A DNA stretch of 64,000 nucleotides from Macrophomina tecta (lineage: Eukaryota > Ascomycota > Dothideomycetes > Botryosphaeriales > Botryosphaeriaceae): positions 1,240,001 to 1,304,000 of the forward strand of contig JAKSGN010000036.1 in the NCBI GenBank assembly GCA_024180945.1, read 5' to 3'. This document shows, one piece after another, positions 22,802 through 33,709 of the stretch. Within the stretch, counting starts at the first letter, position 1. Every line of letters begins with the position of its first letter. The notes under the pieces are model-generated. The model saw only the letters and a list, made by a program, of their open reading frames with translations, was not told where the DNA came from and made no database searches. The position numbers and the translations under genes were made by a program.

Positions 22802-24229
22802 TCAAGCAGTGGCCTCCTCAGGCTTGGCCTTCTTTGCGTCGCTGCCGGCGGCATCATCCTCAGCAGGGCGCTTCTTCGACTCGGCCTCCTTCGGCGGCTC
22901 AGAGGACTCAACGATCGGGATGCCCCTGTGCAAAGGCTGGTCAGTTTCTGTATGTACTTCGTGGCAGAGAGGAGGGACTAACCTAGCGTCGACTCTCTGG
23001 GCCGGCTTCTCCTCCTTGTCATTCTTCTCATCCTTTGAGTCGCGTTCACGGTTGCGGTCGCCGCCGCGCCTATCACCACGGCCTCCACGACCTCCACGAC
23101 CGCGGCCACGACCCTTCTGGAACTTGTCCCTACCCTCCTTCCAGTTACCATCGGAGCCCCTGTTGTCCCTGTCGTCACGATCGCGGCGACCGCCGCGGAA
23201 GCCACCACGACCACGGTAACCGTTGGCACTGTAGTGCGGGGGACGAGCGGGCTGGGCCTTGATCTTGCCGTCGGCGATATCTTTAGCCTTCATATCAACA
23301 TACTCCTTCTTGCCCATGATGATCAAGTCCTTGCCCTCGAACTTAGGCTTGGGGTCCAGAGCGAGGAAGTTCTTCTGAGTCTCCTCATCCTCGAACTCGA
23401 CGAAGACGCTGCCCTTGAACTTCTTATCGGGGTAGCTGCGGCGAAGACGAACGGAGTTGATGGTGCCGTACTGCATGAAGAACTTCTCAATGTTGAACTG
23501 GGTCATCTCAGTCTCCTCGCCGAAGCCCTTGGCGTAAATGCTGCGCGGCTGGGTCTTGTCGTCGATGACGCGGACGTGGTTGTCGTTGTAGGAGTTACCG
23601 AACTTCTCATCGAGCGGGACCTTACGGCGCACCTCCTCACCCTCGGTGAGCTCAACGAAGTCGCTCTCCTTGATGGCATCGACAACGGCCGAGTAGGGCT
23701 GGAAGCGGCGCATACGGCTGAAGCTGTGAAGAACCTTGAGGGGAATGGGCTTGTTCTCATAGCCGCCGACCTGGTTCATGAGGTACTTGTCCATGGGAAG
23801 GTTGGAGTCGGAGAAATAGAACTCGATCTGATTTCTCGTCAGCTCAGTTGCGCAACGAAGCCAGAGTGGAGCGCAATTACCTGCTTGCGGATCTGGACGG
23901 GATCGCTGGACTCCTCGCCGACGTAAGTAGACTTCTTCTGGAACTTCTGGAACTTGCGAGGACCTCTGTGGTCCTTCTTGTCCTCAGCGGTGTCCTTGGG
24001 GGCATCGGCAGCTAAGAATATTAGTTAGCGAGCGGGCAAGGCAATTGGACTGTGCTCGCATACACTCGTCCTTCTTGGAGTCGGCAGACTCAACCGCCTC
24101 GATCACCTCATTGTTGGCGTCGGTGGCAGTCTCGGCCGGCTGCTCAGCGGGCTTGGTGACGGTCTGGTCGTTGGTGGGAGTGGCAGTAGCCGGGACAGCC
24201 TCCTCGGCATGGACTTGGTTGTCGGACAT
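22802..24229 (-). CDS. LHP1: La protein (Lupus La homologue, RNA polymerase III transcript chaperone)
   Basis: Model complement(join(22802..22925,22983..23827,23881..24011,24064..24229)), 421 residues. Introns of 57, 53 and 52 nt all keep frame; the 57-nt one (GTTAGT, CTGAC, CACAG) is a multiple of three, so its retention would not break the frame. Order: an acidic, Ala/Thr-rich N-terminus; the La motif (about 88-175), recognised by IRKQIEFYFSDSNLP across an exon junction and LMNQVGGYENKPIPLKVL; an RRM (about 195-275: SIYAKGFGEETEMTQF, FVEFEDEETQKNF); then an RGG-rich segment and a Lys-rich end with a likely nuclear signal (SKKRPAEDD). La binds the 3' UUU-OH of nascent Pol III RNAs and protects tRNA and U6 precursors in the nucleus. 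Divergent from NAM9, 496 bp apart. Confidence 0.93.
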
Positions 24230-24725
24230 ATTCAAAGTAGATAGCAGTGGGTACTTCTACGGATAGAGGTCGATGTGGCGATTTGCGGAATGGAACAGCC
24301 GTGTGGAAGGGCAAGGCGCGTTGACTAGCGGGGCAAGAAGAAGAGTTAGAGGTGAATTTTTTGTAGGATGCAATGACAGTTCTGACTGGGCGGAGGTGAC
24401 TCACGGCGAGGCAGGCGGCAAGGAGGCAGCGCAGCGACCCGCAACTAGCAGCACTGAGGATGCAGGAGGACAGTGAGAGGGGTAGAGGCGAAGAGGAAGG
24501 CGCAGGAAACAATTGTGGTGAAGCGCGCGAAAAGCAGCGCAAGGCGTGGGCGGGCGGAGAGAGCTCGGACCCCCCAGCGCCCGCCAAGATTTCCCAGCTG
24601 CGGCGCCGCCTCCGGTCTCCGATTGGCTCCGCTGCCCAGCGCGCGCCGCGACTCCAGAGAAGTTCGAGTGTCTGCTCAAGTCCAGCGAAACGCCCCATCG
24701 CCATCGCCATCGTCCCCCGCCAACC
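24230..24725. promoter_or_regulatory. Divergent promoter between La and NAM9
   Basis: 496 bases between two start codons. Overlapping ORFs here are read-through of the flanking exons. No distinct box recognised. Confidence 0.5.
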
Positions 24726-26106
24726 ATGCGAAAGCGCTTCCACTGGCTCAAGAAGCCCGTACGCTCTCTCCCGCATCCATTGCCCTCAGAAGTCCGTCTG
24801 CTCACTTTGCCCAGAAAGTCAGGGCCGACTGGTCCAAAGAAACGCTATACAACCTTTCTCGCGCGACCACTCCGAACGTCAGCAGCAAGACCTTTTTCCA
24901 GCAGAAATGGAATGCCAAGGCTCTAACCCGTGCCTACCACGGCGAGCAAATTCGTGAGAAGCAATGGCAGCGCATGTTCCGCCGCACCCTACCGGCCGTC
25001 GTGCCTATGGACCACAAGTATCTTGCGCGTACAGATGGTAGCGAACAAGCCACCGGTCGCGGTGCCGGTGAAGACGAGCCCACCGATATCACCATGCGCA
25101 AGAAGCCCGAAATGACTCCGTACATGCAAATGACCTTCTATCCTGTGGAACGTCGCCTGGACACTGCTATCTGGCGTGCTCTGTTTGCCTCGAGTGCTCG
25201 CCAGGCACGCCAGTTCGTCGTTCACGGCTGGGTCAAGGTCAATGGCAAGAAGGTGAGCCTCAATTCGTTCAAAATCGATAGATTCCGTGTGCTAATTATC
25301 CTCGAATGCAGATGGTCTACCCTGGCTACATGCTGAACCCCGGTGATATGTTCCAGGTTGATCCGGAGCGTGTCATGTGGGCCACCGGAGCTCGCAAGGA
25401 CGAAAAGCGACAGACCATTCGCATCAGCAAGAAATCGGAGAACAAGGCAGCGTCGCAAGCAGCTTCGAAGGAAGAGGAGGCACCAGCTGGAGACAAAGAG
25501 GCGGAATCGGGCGCAGGAAAGGATGCGGAGGCAGAGGTGAAGCCTGAGGAGGCCAAAGTAGAGGAGACGGAGGAAGTGAGCGAGGAGGAGACGAAGAAGA
25601 CTTTGAAGTCTCTCATTGAGCGCACCGACGCCATGATGGATGAGACCAAGGAGCTGTCGGCGAAGCGCAAGCAGGAGCTCCGTGGCTTTCGTCAGGCTCT
25701 TCGCAAAATGCTTTCCCGTGCCAGAGGCATCTCCACCTCCGTTACCGATGATCTGGAAGCCCGTCTGGCCGTCATTTCCGACAAACTTGTCAAGGCCCCT
25801 AAGCAAGTCAAGGAAGCACCCGCCGATGAGCTTACCGCAGAGCAAGAGGAGCTGCTCCAGCAAGCGCTGGAAAAGATGCGCGAGAATCCGTTTGATCCGA
25901 GCAAGCCTTACCTGACCCCTTGGCGCCCGCGTTCATTCATGTCCGCTTTCGCCTTCATTCCCAGGTATCTCGAGGTAAACCAGAACATCTGCGCCGCCGT
26001 CTACCTTAGACATCCCGTAGCACGACCTGGACTGGCCGAAGTTCCGACACCCTTCCATTACGAGACCAACCAGTTGGCATTCAACTGGTATTTGAGGAGA
26101 CGGTAA
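24726..26106 (+). CDS. NAM9: Mitochondrial small-subunit ribosomal protein uS4m
   Basis: Model join(24726..24758,24815..25252,25312..26106), 421 residues, introns of 56 and 59 nt. Exon 1 gives [11 protein letters not shown], then [32 protein letters not shown], all typical of fungal Nam9. The S4 RNA-binding domain (about 125-190) reads [20 protein letters not shown], then [12 protein letters not shown] and, across intron 2, [13 protein letters not shown] Glu/Lys-rich insertion (about 205-310) lies between this and the conserved end [12 protein letters not shown]...[19 protein letters not shown]...[12 protein letters not shown]. The protein nucleates assembly of the mitoribosomal small subunit and affects decoding accuracy. 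No separate cleaved presequence is obvious; basic residues at the start may serve for import. Confidence 0.95.
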
Positions 26107-26484
26107 AAGAAAAGCATCTTGCTGCGTGCCAGATTGGGTGGTACGAGGCGTCATGTAGAACAGGGCAGTTGCATGATCGTGTTGAAAGGTCTATATCATT
26201 GTACATTATTCATGAATCACAACAAAGGAGTAAAGGTCAGTCGCATTTCCACTCATCTCCTGACATCTGCGAATGCATCTGCACTTGGCGGTCGGAGGAT
26301 ACGAGTATGAGTAATGCGAACCGTAAGATTGCATATATCTCTACATCTTTTCATCAACTACTCTGGCTTCGATGCTTACTGGGCCAGCCATTGGCCTCCT
26401 CGTCCATTATTTCCCGGCACGATAAGGCCCTCTATACGCAAAATTACCCAGCAACCACCCACCCACCTCGAGCCACGAGCAGGG
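26107..26484. terminator. Convergent 3' region between NAM9 and the chitin-binding gene
   Basis: 378 bases between two convergent stop codons, where both transcripts should end. No specific signal identified. Confidence 0.35.
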
Positions 26485-27544
26485 CTAGATCGTCCTCTTC
26501 CCCGCGCACGCCCCCCACTCCGGCTGACACCAATTCGCACTTCCGCAAAAGTCAGTTCCCGTCCCGCAGTAGTTGCTCCCGCTGCAGCACAATCCTGCGG
26601 CGCACTTCTTGTTCACGATGGGCCCGCAGTTCTCCCCCTCGCCCGCCACGCCCGCGACTCCCGACGGCTTCGCCGGCTTGGCCACGCCCGCCACGCCGCA
26701 CTTGCCGTAGCCCGCCTGGCACCCGTCGCCGCAGTAGGACGACGCGTCTTGGATGTCGTTCTTCGGGCCGCAGTGCCCGGCCGATGAGCAGCAGCGGTAG
26801 AAGTAGCCGTTCAGGCCAGCTCCCGGGCAAGTGACGCCGCCCTGGGCGTGGCCGCAGACGTCGATGTTGGGAACAGTGGTGGCGAAGGTGGTGGTGGTCG
26901 TCGTTTTCGCGGTTGATGACGTGGTCACGGTGGAGGACTTTTTCTGCAGAACGGGGTCAGCGTGGTGCGGTCCCTGGGGTCTGGGAGAGGGGCTGGGGGT
27001 TCTCTTTTACCGCGCAGCTGGAGTCCGGGCCCGACCAGCCGCGGAGACAGGTGGACGGGTCGCAATGAGCTGAGCCGACGTCGCACTAGATGAGAGGACG
27101 GATGGTCCGTGTCAGCCAGACTGTTTTCTCGTAGGATTGCACTCTGGTTTCGGTCTCTGTGGCGCAGTATCTGCTGCTGCATGCAGTCCTCAGACAACAG
27201 GGCCCAGTTTGCCTAGAAACGGGTGCTCGTGGCGCATATCTGGAGTGACGTTACACGGCATCTCATAGATGACAATGAGCGTGGCAGGAGATAGAGCTGG
27301 CTGAGGTGAGGATGTAAGGAGGAGATTGGAGATTGGCAAACGCAGAGTGGATTTGAGGAACTCACCCATCCGTACTGGCTACCTAATGGGGGTTATCAGT
27401 GAGTTGTGCTTCAGGGAGGACACGAAAGGGGTACTTACAACAAGCATTCGCAGCGCAGACTTGATTGTTGTATTTGGGCCCGCAATTCTGGCAGAAGCCA
27501 GTTACTGCGAAGAACAAACACAGGCCGGAGATCAGGAAGCGCAT
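26485..27544 (-). CDS. Secreted protein with three chitin-binding (hevein-type) modules
   Basis: Model complement(join(26485..26943,27011..27085,27366..27382,27439..27544)), 218 residues. A signal peptide (MRFLISGLCLFFAVTG) is followed by three Cys-rich ChtBD1 modules. Module 1 (about 19-65) is split over three exons, including one of only 17 nt, and is restored as CCSQYGWCDVGSAHC. A Thr/Ser linker leads to module 2 (CGHAQGG...CCSSAGHCGPKND...CGDGC), then a Val/Ala/Pro/Gly linker and module 3 (NCGPIVNKKCAAGLCC...CGTGTDFC...C). Introns are 67, 280 and 56 nt. Such proteins bind chitin in the cell wall; in plant-associated fungi some shield hyphae or sequester chitin fragments. There is no catalytic domain, so it is a binding protein, not a chitinase. 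Module 2 has a longer loop than classical hevein. Confidence 0.85.
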
Positions 27545-27601
27545 GGCGAGAGTGAGAGTGAAGAGATAGTGTAAGGTGGAGCTCGCGGCTGTCAAGGGGA
27601 G

Positions 27602-27611
27602 CTATATATAT
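27602..27611 (-). promoter_or_regulatory. TATA-like element of the chitin-binding gene
   Basis: TATATATA-type sequence 57-67 bases upstream of the start codon at 27544 on the minus strand, a usual spacing for a TATA box with a short leader. Confidence 0.4.
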
Positions 27612-28822
27612 TTGCTCGCGTGTTTGGGGAGCTGATTTGTGCATGTCTCTGGTTATGCAGCTGCTTTCAGCAGCGTCTTGGCACGCGCGCCCTGCAGGGG
27701 CACTGTCATGCGGCTGCGGGAGGTATGTACGTGGGAAATGTAACATGTCCACTTGGTGGGCTCGAAGCGCCCTGCCCGTATCTCGTGGTTGGCCATCCGC
27801 GACTTGGGCCTTTCACCGCTCGCCTGTGCCTGGCAGCAGCGATGATCACTCCGCCCGGCGGCTACACGGCACAGAATGCGACGACACGAGGTGCTTGAAC
27901 GCACACGGTTCGGGAGATCGACGAAGGAGGCGATCCGATTGACGCTATTCTGAGTGAGCGGCGCCCGCGGCTTGGCTGCGGGAATGAGCGCTTATTTTAT
28001 CATACGATACCTATGCGCCACGGCGTATTCGTTCGGAACAGTCTGCTGCAGGCCAATTGCCCATAGTCGTTGGCAGATCGTGCGAACCCCAGGATCCCCC
28101 GTCAAATTCATTCAGCGTTAATATATGAGCCATTGCTTCCCACGCTGTGGCGGCACAGGGGATGGCGAAGGGCCTCACTCATGGCTCTGCGAACTTTGAG
28201 GCCTAGCGACAGCGACCCCGTTATCGTCATGTACCGCGCGGCTGACACGGATTTGGAGAGTCGTCCGGACTTAATTTTCATCGAATTGCAGAACAATTTA
28301 CATCCTGTCGACTACTTCAACTACCTATGTCCTGGTCGCTCCAAGGGTAACTTCGCTTGTCCCCCGCTGGGACGGTATGGTTAAGGTTTTGTTATTATGC
28401 TAAATAGATCCCCCACCCCGGATCCTGTCTCGGCTCCAGGGTTTGCTCATTGCTTATTCACATCGCCATCCTCTCACTATTTCAACCTTATTCATGACTT
28501 ACCTGGAAATAGAAGACCACTGGAGCAACAAAATTTGGGCAGACATTCAAAATGATCGAAGGAAACTGGACAGAGCTAAATCATATTGACCCACAGTTCG
28601 AAAACATACCTATGACACGTGGCCTACATCATTCACGCAATTGTTTTGAGCGCTTTCAGTATTCGTCTACATCTGAACGTGATTCGTGCATTGAACACCT
28701 CAGACAAGATGCAGCCCTCAAATGTCCATGCAAGATTCCTCTCAAAGTCGCTATAATCCTTGGGCCGACGAATCACATCCAGAACGCCCTTTCTCTTGAT
28801 CGTACAAACTATCTTTCTACAG
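27612..28822. other. Intergenic region
   Basis: 1.2 kb between divergent genes. The 3' part may hold the lost first exon of the following hydrolase pseudogene: ATG 28722 opens a 25-codon frame ending in a stop, which I could not join by any splice. Confidence 0.4.
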
Positions 28823-29855
28823 TCCCTCAAAGACCAACCTCCCCAGCCTGCCCTCAGCGGTGCCGCCGGCATCCCGGCCCTGCACACGCATCTCAGCGCA
28901 GCCAAGCGCGAGATGAACGCCAAACTGCTCGGATCCGCCAGCAGCGGCATCTCCATCTCCGACTCTACCGTCCCGACCCGCGACGGCTACAAGATCCCCA
29001 TCCGGATCTACAAGCCTAACAGCCCTCCGCCCAAGGGCAGCCGCCTCGTCATCCTAAGCCACGGCGGGGAATCCTGCCTCGGGAACCTGGAGGACGAGGA
29101 GCTGACTGGGCCTAAGTTCGCCAAAGAGCTGGAGTGCGTCGTGGCCAATGCGGACTACCGGCTCGCGCCCGAGCATCCATTCCCCGCGGGCGTGAACGAT
29201 ACATGAGATGCGGTGAAATGGGTGAGAGCATCCGGAATTCCTGGCGATGTGATCCGCCGCTGACATGCTCATCCACATACACAGGGAGCTGCAAATGCCT
29301 CCGCCCTCAGCGCAGACCCCACCCAAAGGCTTCATCGTCGGCGGCCCATCGGCAGGCGGCAACCTCTCCGCCGCCGTCGGCACACTGGCGAGGGATGAGA
29401 AACTGCCCCCTTCCCTCACCAGCCTGATGCTGCAGATCCCGAGCCTGGCAAACTTCTACAACCCGCGCGCTAAGCACGCGGCGGATTTCCAGTCCTTCAA
29501 GCAAAACGAGCGCGCGCAATTGCTGGATGGGGCAGCAATCGATCTCTTTTTTGATGCCCACAACCCAGACAAGGACTCTCGGCTTTTCAGTTTGTACTCC
29601 GATAAAGCCCTCGTCAGCCGTGCCGGCCTGCCTCCGATCTACTTTCAGGTTTGCGGGTTGGGTTTTCTCAGGGACGGTGCCTTGGTTTTCCAGCGGCAGG
29701 TGAGGACCAAGTACGAGACGCCAACGAAGCTAAGGATCTATCCGGGGCTGCCGCACAGCTTCTGGAGTTACTTACCCCAGCTTGAGACAAGCAAGAAGTG
29801 GCTTACGGATACCGTCGAAGGCATGAGATGGCTTCTTGAGACTGGAAAGAAATAA
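28823..29855 (+). pseudogene. Broken alpha/beta hydrolase (HSL / arylacetamide deacetylase-like)
   Basis: Two coding blocks of one hydrolase-3 fold. Block 1 runs from about 28823 (SLKDQPPQPALSG) to a 63-nt intron at 29222-29284; block 2 runs to 29855. Breaks seen directly: an in-frame TGA at 29204-29206 in ...NDT*DAVKW, where relatives have Trp; and an extra C in the run 29322-29324 that shifts the frame between SADPT and KGFIVGG. The oxyanion motif HGGG reads HGGE, and the Asp expected in the DPLRDE-type motif reads LGFLRDG. The nucleophile motif GPSAGG and the His motif GLPHSFW survive. No certain start codon. Four separate lesions make a sequencing error alone unlikely. This would have been a cytosolic esterase or lipase. 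Confidence 0.8.
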
Positions 29856-29974
29856 AGTTTTGTCAGAGAAAAGCAAACCGCTGTGAGGGAGGGCGCCAAT
29901 CCTTTGGCTGTTTGTGAAAGTCTATTCAAATGCTGTTATCACGAACTGATCCCTTCTGAAGGGGTGGTATCTCT

Positions 29975-31789
29975 TTAGTTTGTGTTAGCTTCACTGTTCT
30001 GCTTTGATAGCTCTTTCTCGCGCTTTGCCAGCATTGGCTGAAGCGTTTGCTTCATCATGCCACAGAAGCTCTCAAAGAGCACTTGGTCTCTGCCTTGGAC
30101 CCATCTGATCACTAACTCATCGGCGTGAACTCTGATCTCGAAGCCAAGCGCAATGTCATTCTCACTCCCATCATTCTTCTCCGTCTCTTTCAGCTCCGTC
30201 GGCTGCCGGCCAGCTTCCTCCCTCTTCCTCTTTCTTCGTGCAGATCGTGACCAGACATTTTTGGCCGCCCTGCCGTACCCAAGGCGGAGAGTCTCATTCC
30301 ACTTCCACTGAAGCGCCAGATTGTGCATCGTTTCGTCTATGCTCTTCGTAAATCGCTCCAATGGGATGTCCGAGATTGGGAGCTTGTAGTCAGCTGGCAA
30401 GGGCAGTATATGCTTGATATTCATATCCCGCCGGGCGATCTCCTGCGCCAAAGTCAATTTTAAGGCACCGAACAGGGATTGCGAATGTCGTGATTGTACT
30501 CACCGCGCTTGGGCGTAGATCGCGCCAGCTCCAGCCGACGGCCCATCTCCTGGTCTTATGCTGTGCACCTAGGCAGCACACGGCCCAGTTCTTACACCCT
30601 ATCTCTTTCAGTCTTTCGACGAGCTTGATGGTACTTGAGAGCTTCCCAAGCATAGAGGTGTACCAGGCAACCTTCTCGCCTAAGCTCCGGCTCTCTTCAA
30701 CCATCCGCAGCACAAAGCCCAGGTCGCCGCCCTCTGTCACCATCTCCACTTGGGCCCCAGTGCAGACGGAGTTTGGTCCTTTGGCCTTGCCCTCGCCAGT
30801 AATAGACGCTTTCCATTCTTCCACAGAGGAGAAGAAAGGAGGATTGCAGATGGTGAAGTCGAGATGATCAAGCTCCAGGGCAACAAGCGGGATGAGGGGA
30901 TCGTTTGGTTTGGTCTTCATGACGTGGCATCGTGGCGAGAAGCCATTAGCCTGGACGTTCCGCAGGGCATGGGAGAAATTTAGCGGGTCGATGTCGGTAG
31001 CATTCATTCGCCATGTTGGCCGAGTCTTCAACGCGAGAAGGGTATATATGCAGGAAGCTCCACAACCACTGGATCATAGTTAGCTAGAGCTTCTCATAGA
31101 AGAATTCATGCAAGCATACATGTCTAATCCTATCACCTGACGGTGCTTATTGGGATTTGGACGTGGGGAGGTGCTCTTGACATCAAACGAGTCGTAGTAA
31201 GAAGGGATGATCGATTCCACCAGATCCTGGATCCAGCGGACGTAGAGATATCTGCAGCTTCAATCAGCGCTACGTCCGGGGATGTGTGGGCCATGCCTTC
31301 GCCGGGACATGTCCGGATGCAGATGCCTGGCACAACTTCAGGCATACTTTCCCAAGCACCTAGTTCAGGAGTTTGACAAGGGGAAATCTGCAGAGAAAGG
31401 ACAGAGTAACACGAAATTGTCGATGAAATGGACTGAGCGACGAGAAAAGGGCGCAGGCGACGACAGACGGTCGCTCACATGCGAGACTTACCGGGATGTC
31501 TGGGGGCGGCCGGTGGTCAGTCAACGCTGGCGGAGAGGTCGGAATGACGGTGAGGTTAGCTTACAGGAGGACAAAGCCTATCGGGAGGAAGGTCAACGAC
31601 GAGGCCAAATTCCCGCTTCAGCAGCGATGCGGTCAGCTGTCTGGTCGGCGTCAGCTATGGATGTACCCGGCGATGCACTGACCAGCCGAGCGACACGTAC
31701 CTCACGGCGCGGGGGTCGTGGAAGTCGACCTTGTCGTTGGTGGAGGAGCGGATCTCTGTCAGATCCGGGTCTTCGTCTCCGTGGAGCAT
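29975..31789 (-). CDS. METTL16: METTL16-type RNA N6-adenine methyltransferase
   Basis: Model complement(join(29975..30442,30504..31068,31120..31251,31492..31499,31565..31640,31701..31789)), 445 residues. Start at 31789 (MLHGDEDPDLTEIRSS). Motifs in order: VDFHDPRAVRQLTASLL and FGLVVDLPPDRLCPP; YLYVRWIQDLVESI; the SAM-binding GLDIGCGASCIY (rebuilt across a splice); ATDIDPLNF; the catalytic CNPPFFSS; and WSWRDLRPSAE. METTL16 methylates U6 snRNA at its ACAGA box and some hairpin mRNAs, using S-adenosylmethionine. The 240-nt intron and the 8-nt exon 3 are unusual: the exon (31492-31499) has good flanking signals (CCCCCAG and GTAAGT) and is needed to keep the frame. The last exon is a basic C-terminal region. 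Confidence 0.88.
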
Positions 31790-32389
31790 GGTTGCCCGGG
31801 AAGGGTTGGCGGCGCGGTGTCAAAGTTTGAAGGAGGATCCGCGAGCTGGGTGGGTGCTCAGCGCAAATCCCATTTCGTTAGGAACACCTGCTGCCCCGGA
31901 TGCCTGCCGGCCTGAGGCGCCGCATCCAACAGCCCATTCGATTCGGAGGCGTTCGGTTCGTGATTTGCAACATTTAAGTCTTTCTCTTGGCAATTCACGG
32001 AAGAGATATGTCTTTGCAGGACACCCAGTCGCCCTTCGCAGCACCGCAGACGAATGCAACGCAGAACGAGACCTGCGGCGGGGTCATCAGCTATGCATTT
32101 CCGCCACTCGAGGACGCAACGCGGATGCGTTCATGGTTGGTAAGTCGTAAGACCCCCAATTTCAATTTCCAAAGCATCTACAAGGACGCTGGGAATACGT
32201 AAAACACTCAGCCCATTCTATCCCACCGGCTGGCTACTCTACTGCATCCATGCAAGCGATGGCTTATCAGAAACCCCCCGCTCGGCCATATGGGAGGAGC
32301 GGCCTGAACGAAGACGACAAACACTCCAACGCCCCTAGTGTACCTTCCTTTTACATACCCGTAGATTCCGCCAGAAAGTAGTCTCTACT
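31790..32389. other. Intergenic region upstream of the METTL16 gene
   Basis: 600 bases between two minus-strand genes: terminator of MET8's downstream side is at 32389 and promoter of METTL16 at 31790. A 64-codon plus-strand ORF starting at 32008 followed by GTAAGT is present, but has no recognisable relation. Confidence 0.4.
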
Positions 32390-33257
32390 TTACCACCAGC
32401 CGAACGCGCCGAACGAACCAACCGCATTGGACTTGTCCCCGTACCTGACCTGCGGGAATGACGGCACTGTGTTCGGCTTGTAAAACCCTAGCAGCTTCTC
32501 CATGTCGCTGTCGTCCATCTCCACCAGGTCATCTAGGCTCCATGATTCGCAAACCTTGGACATCCTGTGCACACGTTAGCAGGGCGCCGAGTTCGTGCCA
32601 TGCTTCTTTGGAAACTCACCATTGCATGCGCTTGGGGCCTTCCTCTGGGCCTGGCGCTACTTTTCTGAGCTTCCGCCGTAGCTGTCCGACCTTCTGGATT
32701 GCGGCACCAACGTTTGGCGGCAGAGTGGCAGCGATTTGCCTGCGCACGATGTTTGCTAGCCGCGGACCATTGCCGTTGGTGCTGACCATAATTTGCAGCG
32801 GGCCGTCCCGGTGCACGCTTCCGAAGTAGAAGTCGCACTCGGGAGGCACGTCAGCAATGTTGGCGGGTATCCGTCTCTCCTTGCACAATTTGTAGACTTG
32901 AGTGGAAGCTTCGGGGTCGTCGACGGCGGTGAGCACCATATCGACGCCGTCTAGGTCGGACGGCACGAACTTGCGATCAACATAGTCGACCTGCTTCTGG
33001 GCGATGCGGTAGGCCACCTCGTCGTTCAGCCCGTCGGCGGGCGAGACTACAGTGACCTTGGCGTCGGCGTTCAGGACATTCACGATGCGGCCGGCGGCCA
33101 CCTGGGCTTATCGTCAATGTCAATACTCGGAGAAGGCGGGCGCCGGTGAGCACGCGCATACCTCGCCGCCGCCGACCACCAGCACGCGCTTGCCGCGCAC
33201 TTGCCAGGCAAGAATGAGGGAGCCGCCGCCTTGGATCGCGGGAAAGTGTTCGGCCAT
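32390..33257 (-). CDS. MET8: Sirohaem synthase Met8 (precorrin-2 dehydrogenase / ferrochelatase)
   Basis: Model complement(join(32390..32564,32620..33101,33162..33257)), 250 residues, introns of 55 and 60 nt. The N-terminus MAEHFPAIQGGGSLILAWQ leads to the NAD-binding loop LVVGGGEVAAGR, split by an intron after GGGE. Further: VDYVDRKFVPSDLDGVDMVL, then NIADVPPECDFYFGSVHRDG, where the Asp of IADVP is the residue implicated in both activities of yeast Met8, and VSTNGNGPRLANIVR. Met8 oxidises precorrin-2 with NAD+ and inserts iron to give sirohaem, the cofactor of sulphite and nitrite reductases, in the cytosol. Length is close to the yeast protein. Divergent from VAC1. Confidence 0.93.
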
Positions 33258-33709
33258 GGCGGGGCAGTGTGGTCGCACTGCTGAGGAGGAGGAGAAGGAC
33301 GGTGGTGCTGATGGCGCGGAGAAGCAGCGCAGACATGATCCATGAATGATGAGATCAGCGCCGCGGCTGCTCACCAGCCACAGCCGTGGCGCCCGTCGCT
33401 CGGGGGTCCCTTGGGTCGCAGCCCGCCCGCCCGGCCGAACGTGCTGCTGCGACGGCGCGAATGGAGCGGGCGGGCGGCTCCTTCATGAGGGCACCAGACG
33501 AGCGCTGCGGTGGAGGTGCGATGGGCGACGGATGCAACGGCCCAGGGCAGCGGGTTGGCGAGGGGATGCAGCGCCGTGCCTGGGCCGCACTGCGCTGCGA
33601 CGCCTCAGTGCTCCGCCGGCCTGCCGCTAGTCAGGCCCCACGCCAGCTGCACCACCGCCTCGCCCAGCATGCTGACGGCGCCCGCTGCGACTCCCTGCTC
33701 AGCACCATC
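33258..33709. promoter_or_regulatory. Divergent promoter between MET8 and VAC1
   Basis: 452 GC-rich bases between the two starts. The VAC1 frame stays open upstream of the chosen ATG back to 33386 with several in-frame ATGs, so the promoter may be shorter if VAC1 starts earlier. Confidence 0.45.

Noticed and set aside
23234..23926. 230-codon plus-strand ORF rich in Leu, Val and Glu
   Set aside because: Lies fully antisense to the La gene, whose exons, splice sites and motifs are clear.
32008..32202. Short plus-strand ORF followed by GTAAGT
   Set aside because: Could be the first exon of a small gene, but no second exon or family resemblance could be found.
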